A stretch of DNA of 35,400 nucleotides from NCBI GenBank assembly GCA_007695295.1, contig REEB01000124.1:1-35400 (forward strand). Reading direction: 5' to 3'. The notes under the pieces were generated by a model. The model searched no databases, was not told the origin of the DNA, and saw only the letters and a list, made by a program, of their open reading frames with translations. This DNA is from Puniceicoccaceae bacterium (GTDB lineage: Bacteria; Verrucomicrobiota; Verrucomicrobiia; Opitutales; Opitutaceae). The first letter of the stretch is position 1. Every line of letters begins with the position of its first letter. Of this stretch, positions 9,701-16,646 are shown piece after piece. The translations under genes and the position numbers were made by a program.

Positions 9701-10441
9701 GGTCGGGCCGCCGACATAGCGGGTTGCCGCCGGCAGGGATGGAATGGTGAAGACCTCCGGTAAACCGGCCGCACCGAGATGATAGACCCGGAAGGTGGCC
9801 ATCGCGGGCATGCGCTCGAGTACGGCCAAGGTGGGGCCGAAGCCGGTCTTGAGGATGACCCGGTTGAGACTGTCGAACGGATGTGGCGTGGAAGCCTTCA
9901 CTGCCTGCTGGGGGAAATCGGGCAGGCTGTTGCGGTAGAAGGCGAGTCGATGGTTGTTGGGGGCGTTGTTGAGCGTCGACACCACCAGCAGATCCTCGGG
10001 AGGGCTGGTGCCCGTGAGCTGACCCGCGGCGAGGGCGGTCGGTCCGACCGCCGGGAGGTGAACCGACTGCGGGACGGATTGTGCGGTGCTGTTGAGCGGC
10101 AAAAGGACGATGCGGTTGAATTCCGGCCCGGTCAGGGCCAGCGAATCGCGGAGCATGGTTTGCAGCCGTCCGGCGGTTACGCCGGTGATGCCGGCGGCTC
10201 CGGAAGAGCGCGGATCGACCCAGTTGAAAACACCCTCGGAGGTCTGGTAGCCGACCCGCAGCGCCCCGGTTTCCTTGTCCACCACAACCGCGTCGGCGAA
10301 GCCATTGCCCGTGAAATCGGCCCAGCCGTGGAATTCGGCCCCGGCATCCTCGAACCAGACCGCGGGCAATGGCTGGGCGGCCAGCGGGACCAGCCAGACT
10401 CCGGCAAACCCGAGGATGAGGATGGGAAGGAGCGGTTTCAT
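6719..10441 (-). CDS. Giant secreted FG-GAP/VCBS-like protein of unknown function
   Basis: A 1,240-residue exported protein. Residues 1-23 are a signal peptide (ends PLAAQ). The N-terminal third contains FG-GAP/VCBS-type propeller repeats, such as WADFTGNGFADAVVVDKETG. In the middle, an Ig-like strand set starting APGLYRTSVAVEF resembles chitobiase/beta-hexosaminidase C-terminal domains. Further on are acidic loops such as TDTDGNLLGDEWEE that resemble degenerate thrombospondin-3 or dockerin calcium sites. No catalytic motif was recognised. Its ATG overlaps the stop of the upstream FN3-like gene (TGATG at 10439-10443), so the two are translationally coupled. That implies the products are made in fixed ratio and may act together. 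It could be an adhesin, a surface-layer component or part of an extracellular complex; the sequence does not decide. Confidence 0.75.
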   Translation of the reverse strand: MKPLLPILILGFAGVWLVPLAAQPLPAVWFEDAGAEFHGWADFTGNGFADAVVVDKETGALRVGYQTSEGVFNWVDPRSSGAAGITGVTAGRLQTMLRDSLALTGPEFNRIVLLPLNSTAQSVPQSVHLPAVGPTALAAGQLTGTSPPEDLLVVSTLNNAPNNHRLAFYRNSLPDFPQQAVKASTPHPFDSLNRVILKTGFGPTLAVLERMPAMATFRVYHLGAAGLPEVFTIPSLPAATRYVGGPTTASGLAFFIFYTPGNSNFRIFPVQEPVPGTFTFGTATAVNASGPLHRLSLVTAGAGEFRLIELLETGEAVVRSISGTTVGPILQQFIPPPGQAYASALPVGGGTLHLVKVGLPGFEADGIVAGRSTGVDTRRHNNGTGVFDSIDTAQWIPAPSSRTRGNVLVFAGEPFANPAARILARHSAGEWSSGDPNQPGGNVTATGSFFQGPQAGIGGPVNYAYGAKPPGTTHALFNQYRSDISLAPLDPGWGSEVPMVSISPAPGLYRTSVAVEFAIPPGADLLWRRGPGAPWLPFIAPGPQPDPEDPQYPVWLSRHLERIVYKETVVEWFTAVGMAASPIQQAHYRFTEPADTLSSLRDGVPDYAKIGLGHDPFQAIPADGATNTGNSLQRLLEGAGLPPEKLSDAGVRVYVRPLSHDGDNNEATASLLPGDLLPDTTPNPGNQIFARDVAGSLIDVGTPDPMLPDEEAGVRQHSFFPQPSAQLVHLGSLGARSLAVFSTRPAFALDAPFPPPEEEPFIGREIIGVFTMPRPESAPFVRPYGGTGVIPEAQHWRNEAIGYYQALEVMEMGYTLDSLESVVTLLVERFLQQTLLERGVLPPAYAPTAGALNAFRFTITPGRSADSAAVPVAFAGDPETPLVYAEMDDLSDLEAPVAGGSTAHPFYRLDAAVETIRDTLRTSADTDIMNLRRVALDVHRISARFNNTYTGAFLPPFDALRRFIHAGVLPPSYTNDWPGGAPETITELTPATYASAAVGIGKVLAAVQPRTVVERDLIVPAGAETATCTVLLDAHTANPVALLEEDGSPFALPLSPPVLAGTVVRVTGFTDLSGTCAPETIVVLRLDSGVAGEIVSFPGIIETDTDGNLLGDEWEELFLGGLDNDPFAEPFNNGYSLLQLFLDGADPFFPASWTEPPAFLAVPEVEIQLSGSGANYNLMYSFPVQYAPMLDFGLFQAPAPTGPWTNAPAVVHYLGDDEWLIEVPDPGSLKEFWMVGLSLK

Positions 10442-13400
10442 CAGTTCAGGGGAATGTCCACCTCGTTGGTGGGGATGATGGTGACGAGTTCCCGGGTTGT
10501 TTCATCGTAGAGGGCGATCAAGTACCGGTAACGGGCTCCGGTCAGAACCGGCAGGCTGTCGATGACATACATATCGACAAAACTGCCGACGGCTCCCGTG
10601 CTCGGGACGAGAAACATGAAGGGATCGTAGACGATATGCCCGGCCGGTGCCGCGCCGGTTTCGAAAGCACTGGCAATCTGGTCCATCATGGGCGACACCT
10701 GCACGACATCGCCGGGCACGGTTTCGAAGAAAGCGAACGGCTTGCCCGGCGGCATCGCCTCGTCCGGCACTTGGATACGGTACAGCACCATGGGAAACAG
10801 CCGCCGCTCCACACCGCCAATAAGCCCTTTGAAGATGTACTCGAAAGGATCGACATTCGTGGCGATACCGGGCACCGGCTCGCGCCCGACCGTGTAGCTG
10901 GTGGCTCGGCCCGGATAGCGCCCCACCCTGACCCCGACACGCTGATGGTTGGAGTTCCAGACCGCTTGGACCATGCCGTTGAACACCATGGCCGCGGGCG
11001 TCACCGAAGGCAGCGGCCGAGCGGGCCAAGGCACATCGGGATCTTCGGGATCGGGAGGCGGCGACCAAGTGAACCGTTCTTCGTTGCTGAAAGGCCCCTT
11101 CAGGCCCGACTTGGCGACGGCGCGGACACGGACAAGCCAATTGGCGTTGGGTGGGTCAATGGGCGTCTCGATGGTGAAAGTGGCGCCGTTGCCGAAAAGC
11201 GGACCAACCTTCTCGGTCTCGAAAACCGTGGTGTTGACGTTGCTGTTGAGGATCGGGCTGTGCAACACGATGATGGGGATCGGACCCACGGGCGAGTACA
11301 GCTCGGTCGAAAAGCCGGGAGAAGGATGGGAGCCGGTCGTGTTGGCGATGGTGACTTCGAAATGCGAAATGCCGTGTGGAGGGCAGAACCATTGGATTAA
11401 GGCGACCGGATTCTGTGCGGATCCTCCGCCAAGGATGGGGGCCAGCATGGGCTTGGGGATCGGTTGTGAGCCGGGGGCGTCCACGCACCCGAAGAACGCC
11501 AGGGCACTGGGATTGCCATGCACATCGAACACGCGGGCGTAGAAGCAGACCCGGGCGGCGGCGGCGGGCAGGGGATTCATCAGAACTGGCGGAATCGGCA
11601 TCGGGCCTTCCTTCAGCAATAGCATCGGCCCATCGTCGATGGTGTAGTAAATCTTGTACTGGGCCGTCCCGGTGGTGGGAGTGACATCGATCCAAATGCC
11701 GGGGCCATTGGGCGGGGTACTGCCCGGAGGCGGCGGATAGTGCGTGCGGCAGGGTCGTCCCCGCCCGGTGGGATCCAAGGGATGGCGGGTGTAGCGCATC
11801 TGCGCGATGAACTGAAAACGGTAACGCTCGGCGCCGGACAAAGCAACCTGGGTCGAGGTGTGATACCACTCACTGACCTCCCCCGTCTGGGTGCCGGCGC
11901 GCGCCCTCACGAAGACCAGAGGATCGAGCAGCTCCCGTGCTATGAAAAACTCAAGCAGCAGTTTGTCTTCGTTGCCAAGAAAGTGATACGGACCGGTGGC
12001 AAGCAGGAGAATGGTCTCCTCTGGATTGCGGTAGAACTCGAACTCCACCCAAGCGATGTTGGGGTCGGCATGGAGCCGGTGGGTGAGCATCTCGAAAGCC
12101 ACCGTACCACGTTCCGGCCCATCGTCGTCGCGGATGACCTCGATGTTGCCGCCGCGGGACATCTCCGGCTCGCCGCAGAGGATGCGGACTGCGCCGCCCG
12201 GCTTTTCCGGACCTTCGCGATCGCGCAGCACACCGAAGACGGGCGGGCTGTGCCCGGAAAGGTTTCCGGTGAAGGGCGGGAACGGGCAAAAGACCTCGCC
12301 ATTTTCGACAAAGCTGGAGTCATCCACGGCCCGCAGGGTGTACCAGTAGGTCTGGTCGAGATCTGCCGGGACGGAGGGCGATCCGGGGCCGTCGTCGAGA
12401 TATGTGTAGGTGGTTTGTCCCGGAACATGCGGGATGGGGCCGGCGATCAGATTCGCCAGTGGATTGGCCCCGAGAGAATAGACATCGGCAGAGTTTTCCC
12501 AGCGATAAACCAGGTAACCGGAGGTGCCGGAATACTCCCCTGGAGGGTTGGCATCCCAGGTAAGTTTGAGAACTTGCTTCGGGGTGGCACCGTCAAAGTG
12601 GTAATAATTCTCAACCACCAGTCCATCCGGAGTCGGCGGCGGCATCCGGGTGCAGAACGTGCCGAGAACCCCGTGCGAAAAGGCGTGATCGCGGCCGAGT
12701 GCGTCGCGCGGGCTGACAAAGTAATAAAACTGGAGCCCGTTTTCGACCGGGGTGTGACTGTCGGGATACCCGGGCATCTGCGATTCGTGGTCGCGGGCGA
12801 AGTAAGGCTCAGGCTCGGGGGCGACGACTTCGGCCGGGCTGAGCACTTCGGCCGGATAGAGGGGACCGCGATTGACCCGGCCGATGCCAAGGTTGGGATC
12901 GAACATTGCGGCCGCCAGTTCCTCGGGCAGCGGCGGAACTGCATCCCAACCGAAGGACTCGGCCACGCTGCGGGGCACCCGGTAGAGGTTGAAACCGCGC
13001 ATGAGCAGCCCGAGTCGCAGCAGATCCGGCGGGGTGTCCCAGCGGAAGCGGATGTTGAGATCGTCGTAGCCCGGCTCCTGCGTAAAGGGCGGTGCAATGG
13101 CCAGCGTGGTCGGCGGCGGCAGCAGAGTCGGATTGGCGTGATCGAGCGTGACCCGCCCCACCACCGAACGCGCCTCCATCCCTGGGAAATCAGCCATGCG
13201 CAATTCAAAGGTGGCCACACCGCCGGCGGGCAGCGGCACGGCGAAGGCATTGCCGAAAGCCATGTTGAGAGACGGGAGTGTGCTCACCGCCACCAGCAGC
13301 AGATCGGCCGCTTCTTCATCCTCCATCGCCGCGCGCACGAGGGCGGAAACCTTTTGGCCGAGGGAGAGGTCGGCCGTTGGCAATAAATCCTGGAACAACG

Positions 13401-13791
13401 CATCGATCGTTCGGCCGGCCAGCCCGGGCTCCTCGCCGAGGGCATGGACCGCGCGGTTGACCAGCGTCTCGATGACTTGCGGAGAGGTTTGCGGCCGCAG
13501 CACCGCGATGCGGGCATAGGGGTTGGCCGAATCCGAGGAACCGGCTTTCATCCAAAGACTCACTTCCTTGGATCCGATGGTCTTTATTTTCGAGGGCCAA
13601 GCTTCGAAGAAGACGTAAGCGGTGGGCGTGCCGGAGACGTCGGTCGTCAGCCCTCCAAGGGTGATGACCGGATCGACGGGGATGTCCTGGGCGGCCAGTG
13701 GGACCGCGCCCAGGCCAGCAACGAGCCAGGCTCCGGCAAGGAGGCGGGCGGTGCGCCTGGGCAAGGATGTAATTGAACTCCGGTTGTTCAT
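10441..13791 (-). CDS. Giant secreted fibronectin type III-like protein of unknown function
   Basis: A 1,116-residue exported protein. Residues 1 to about 33 are a signal peptide with an arginine-rich n-region and the end VPLAAQ. After an N-terminal domain of about 200 residues come several FN3-like beta-sandwiches. Signs are repeated patterns such as LKLTWDANPP, GYLVYRW, YWYTLRAVDDSS and WLVRVRAVAKSGLKGPFSNE, the last typical of an FN3 G-strand. No enzyme motif was recognised. The frame stays open for 73 codons upstream. The ATG at 13791 is chosen because it precedes the signal peptide and overlaps the stop of the preceding gene (ATGA, 13788-13791). The stop again overlaps the next start. 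Both overlaps indicate a translationally coupled set. The role is probably structural or adhesive, by analogy with other FN3 arrays. Confidence 0.77.
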   Translation of the reverse strand: MNNRSSITSLPRRTARLLAGAWLVAGLGAVPLAAQDIPVDPVITLGGLTTDVSGTPTAYVFFEAWPSKIKTIGSKEVSLWMKAGSSDSANPYARIAVLRPQTSPQVIETLVNRAVHALGEEPGLAGRTIDALFQDLLPTADLSLGQKVSALVRAAMEDEEAADLLLVAVSTLPSLNMAFGNAFAVPLPAGGVATFELRMADFPGMEARSVVGRVTLDHANPTLLPPPTTLAIAPPFTQEPGYDDLNIRFRWDTPPDLLRLGLLMRGFNLYRVPRSVAESFGWDAVPPLPEELAAAMFDPNLGIGRVNRGPLYPAEVLSPAEVVAPEPEPYFARDHESQMPGYPDSHTPVENGLQFYYFVSPRDALGRDHAFSHGVLGTFCTRMPPPTPDGLVVENYYHFDGATPKQVLKLTWDANPPGEYSGTSGYLVYRWENSADVYSLGANPLANLIAGPIPHVPGQTTYTYLDDGPGSPSVPADLDQTYWYTLRAVDDSSFVENGEVFCPFPPFTGNLSGHSPPVFGVLRDREGPEKPGGAVRILCGEPEMSRGGNIEVIRDDDGPERGTVAFEMLTHRLHADPNIAWVEFEFYRNPEETILLLATGPYHFLGNEDKLLLEFFIARELLDPLVFVRARAGTQTGEVSEWYHTSTQVALSGAERYRFQFIAQMRYTRHPLDPTGRGRPCRTHYPPPPGSTPPNGPGIWIDVTPTTGTAQYKIYYTIDDGPMLLLKEGPMPIPPVLMNPLPAAAARVCFYARVFDVHGNPSALAFFGCVDAPGSQPIPKPMLAPILGGGSAQNPVALIQWFCPPHGISHFEVTIANTTGSHPSPGFSTELYSPVGPIPIIVLHSPILNSNVNTTVFETEKVGPLFGNGATFTIETPIDPPNANWLVRVRAVAKSGLKGPFSNEERFTWSPPPDPEDPDVPWPARPLPSVTPAAMVFNGMVQAVWNSNHQRVGVRVGRYPGRATSYTVGREPVPGIATNVDPFEYIFKGLIGGVERRLFPMVLYRIQVPDEAMPPGKPFAFFETVPGDVVQVSPMMDQIASAFETGAAPAGHIVYDPFMFLVPSTGAVGSFVDMYVIDSLPVLTGARYRYLIALYDETTRELVTIIPTNEVDIPLN

Positions 13792-16646
13792 ACTTTGACT
13801 TTGCCCTTTATTCGGCCGCTGGATGTCACGCGGCCGTCGAACCGCACCGACTTCGATTTTTTGACGCACAAGGGACAAATGCCGAACTTGCCGGTGACCG
13901 TTCCCTTGCCGGTCAGTTTGAGTTCGAGATTGCTTGAACTGCTGAGGATGTCGGGGGAGCCCTTGATCAAGCCGACCAACTCGACCTTGCCCGTGACCGA
14001 GGCGACGCAAAGGACGGTTCCGGTGACGCCGAACATGATTTTACTGCCGAGCGTCGGACCTTCGAGGAAAAGGAAGAAGCCGGCCCCGAAGTGAACGGTG
14101 ACGCTGAAAAAGCAGGTGTCGGGCAAGCCCAGGAGCGGCAGCAGCGGCACCGAACCCTGACCGTAGACATACATCCCGGTCAGCGGGACGCTCCCGAGCA
14201 CATCCGCCACGAGCGGATCCCAGAGTTTGATCGGATCGAGGGTGCAGGTGCGGCCAAAGAAGACGCCGCCCAAGGCGCCGTAGTTGTTGCCGAACTTCAT
14301 CCCCAGCATCGCGGTGATGTAATTTTCGGTCGCCCCGAAAGCCAAACCGGCCGCGAGATTGGTGATTTTAAACCCTTCGAACCCGATTTCCCCTTCGGCC
14401 ATCTTGAAGCTGCCCGCCATGCCAACGGGGAAGAGCTTCCAAGCCTCGTTGGTACTGAGGAAGGTGAGCTTGGTCGCGACATTGACCCTCACGCCGGGCG
14501 TGATGAAGTCAATCGGCACATTGTTGGCGCCGAGAGTGACTTCAGTCGCGAGCCCGCCCTCCGGCACGCAGGAGGGGCTCTGGTCGTCGGACTGGTATTG
14601 GTTGATTTCAAGAAAAGCCTCGATCCGGGTGTCGGTCGGAATCATGAGGCGGAACTCGCCGTCGATCCGGACCTTGCGCAGGGCATTGTCCTGGAAAACC
14701 GCATACCCCTGGACCTTGGCGGCGGCGAAGGAGGCATTGAGCCGGTCGCCGACGGCTCCGCGCACTTTGTCGTCGATCGCGGCGATGGCCGCGGCCAGCA
14801 CTTCGCGCACAATGGTGTTGACCGAGCCGAAGACGGAGTCGGTCAGCGAGTGCATCAGGATATTGACGTCGAAGATCCGGTGTTTGATGGCGGTCTGGAC
14901 CTTGGCTTTGTAGGCGGTGCCGTAGAAGCGGTCCATGAACTCCTTGCGGATGCGATTACGTACTTGATCGGCCGATACGGCCTTGAAGTTGTTGCCCGGG
15001 CCGAATTGGTCCAGGTAGACCGAGAGGGCGAAGCGGGCGGAGTCGGCGACCTGGGCGAGTTCGCTGCCGGCACCGACGAAGGCATCCTGGAAAAGTTGCT
15101 GCAGCTCGGCGCGAAGCTCGCCGCCGGTGCCGATGGCGTCCTGGATTTCCCCCAGCACTTTGTCGACGTTTCGAAAAGCACCGGCGATGTCGCGCAATCC
15201 CGGCTCCACCTCGCTGAGGAGCGGGGCCATGAGTTGGTTCAGCTCCTGGTCGATGCCAGCCCCGACGGCGGCGGCGAGATTGGCGCCGAACTCCCCGGCG
15301 AGCTCCTTGATCAGCGCCCGGGCGAGATTGCGGACGACGTTGATCTGGATGGCGTTGTTTTGCGGATTGCCCGGCTCGAGGAGCTGGATGACGCCGTTCG
15401 GGCCGATCAATCCCTGAATGCCGGCGCGGATGTCGCCGATCCGATCATGCAAATGGTCGAGCTGGTCGAGCTGCGCCGGGAGAACGCCGAGGCGGTTGAG
15501 CACTTGGGTGCGCAGGGTGCCATTGGGATAACCGAAGGTCTGGGCGAGGACGACGTCGGGGTTGGTGGTCCAGTTGCCGCCGGACCAGCTTTGGTCGAGC
15601 TGGTTGTAGAGCTGGTTGATGGCCTGGTTTAGCGCGGATCCCAGCAGTTCCTCGAAGTAGCTGTTGAGGTTGTCACTGAGCAGCTTCGTCATCGTCGCGG
15701 TGGACTGATGGATAAGCTGCTGGACGCCCGGAGTGATGGCATCGGCGACCACTTGGGCCATGCCGGTGCTGTCCGTGAGACCGTTGATGACGAGGTTGGC
15801 GAGATTGAGCTGCGGCAAGGTGTCGAACTGCGCACCGAAGCGGATCTCGGCCCGCTCCGCACTCAGGTAGCGGATGTCGTGCTCGATGTTGAGAACGACG
15901 AAATCGTTTTTCTCGGCCTGGGCGGATCGGAACGTGCGGGTGTTGGTGTCCCAGGCGACGGGGTAGTTGAAGTCGATGGCGCCACCGAGCCAAGTTTGCC
16001 GGGCGCGGGGTTGGTATTGCTGGGATGTGCGGTAGGTGTTGATGGATTGCCCGGTGCCGCCGGCGCTCTGCGGGTAGGGGTAGCCGCGATTCCAGGAGTC
16101 GTGGTCGTTGTTGTCGAAGAAGCCGGAGGGGTTGCCACCGATCTGCCAGGAACCGTTGGCGAGGAAAACGGGCGCGGTGCCCCAAAGCACACTCTCCGGA
16201 GCAGCGGCAAAGGTCTGGAAATGCACTGGCAACTGCTCGAAAAAGCTGACCCGGACGTGGCCGGCGAAGTTTAGGAAACCGAAGGGGATCGCAGCAGGCG
16301 GCGAATGGATGAAATTCGGCGCCACACCGGTGACATTGAGATAGGCGAAGGTGAGCGGGATGAAGGTGTACGTTTCGTAGGGATCGGAGGGGTTGGCGGG
16401 CTGGCGGAGCGGCCCGCGCAGGGTGGCTTGGGCGGGCGCTTGGAAGCGCGAGCGAGGTCGGGGATGCCGCGGGCCGCCGGGATCAGGTTGCCGTGGGGAA
16501 ATACTCCGATGGTGCCATAAAGCACTTCGGGCATGTGGGCCGAAAACGTGGCCGTGCCAAGGGTGAGAAAGGCGTTCGATGGGTCGCACTCCTGCCCCGG
16601 CTCCTGGACGAACTGCATCGCGAAAACATCCAGGGGTGCATTCCAA
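13788..16646 (-). CDS. 3' part of a frameshifted giant secreted protein
   Basis: Open frame of 952 codons whose first 60 or so residues (down to about 16455) look like out-of-frame, proline/arginine-rich shadow sequence. Real protein seems to begin at FQAPAQATLRGPL and continues the product of the ORF upstream. No plausible start codon or signal peptide exists near that point, which argues against an independent gene. The region has a beta-rich part rich in Asn/Tyr/Phe, then about 350 residues of predicted helical sequence (from ADAITPGVQQLI to DDKVRGAVGDRLNASF) with heptad-like spacing. A hydrophobic glycine-rich beta region with scattered cysteines follows, and a Lys/Gly-rich tail containing CPLC and ending GRIKGKVKV. 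No family is recognised. Its stop overlaps the FN3-like gene start. The natural product is probably one protein of about 1,864 residues covering 13788-19381. Confidence 0.65.
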   Translation of the reverse strand: MECTPGCFRDAVRPGAGAGVRPIERLSHPWHGHVFGPHARSALWHHRSISPRQPDPGGPRHPRPRSRFQAPAQATLRGPLRQPANPSDPYETYTFIPLTFAYLNVTGVAPNFIHSPPAAIPFGFLNFAGHVRVSFFEQLPVHFQTFAAAPESVLWGTAPVFLANGSWQIGGNPSGFFDNNDHDSWNRGYPYPQSAGGTGQSINTYRTSQQYQPRARQTWLGGAIDFNYPVAWDTNTRTFRSAQAEKNDFVVLNIEHDIRYLSAERAEIRFGAQFDTLPQLNLANLVINGLTDSTGMAQVVADAITPGVQQLIHQSTATMTKLLSDNLNSYFEELLGSALNQAINQLYNQLDQSWSGGNWTTNPDVVLAQTFGYPNGTLRTQVLNRLGVLPAQLDQLDHLHDRIGDIRAGIQGLIGPNGVIQLLEPGNPQNNAIQINVVRNLARALIKELAGEFGANLAAAVGAGIDQELNQLMAPLLSEVEPGLRDIAGAFRNVDKVLGEIQDAIGTGGELRAELQQLFQDAFVGAGSELAQVADSARFALSVYLDQFGPGNNFKAVSADQVRNRIRKEFMDRFYGTAYKAKVQTAIKHRIFDVNILMHSLTDSVFGSVNTIVREVLAAAIAAIDDKVRGAVGDRLNASFAAAKVQGYAVFQDNALRKVRIDGEFRLMIPTDTRIEAFLEINQYQSDDQSPSCVPEGGLATEVTLGANNVPIDFITPGVRVNVATKLTFLSTNEAWKLFPVGMAGSFKMAEGEIGFEGFKITNLAAGLAFGATENYITAMLGMKFGNNYGALGGVFFGRTCTLDPIKLWDPLVADVLGSVPLTGMYVYGQGSVPLLPLLGLPDTCFFSVTVHFGAGFFLFLEGPTLGSKIMFGVTGTVLCVASVTGKVELVGLIKGSPDILSSSSNLELKLTGKGTVTGKFGICPLCVKKSKSVRFDGRVTSSGRIKGKVKV

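Noticed and set aside
11740-15632. Long plus-strand open frames (11740-13386 and 14091-15632)
   Set aside because: They lie antisense to the coupled secreted-protein genes, have no signal peptide or domain pattern, and look like GC-driven shadows.
16435-16465. Programmed -1 ribosomal frameshift in the giant gene
   Set aside because: No X-XXY-YYZ slippery heptamer in frame before the switch point and no obvious stimulatory hairpin; a one-base loss is simpler.
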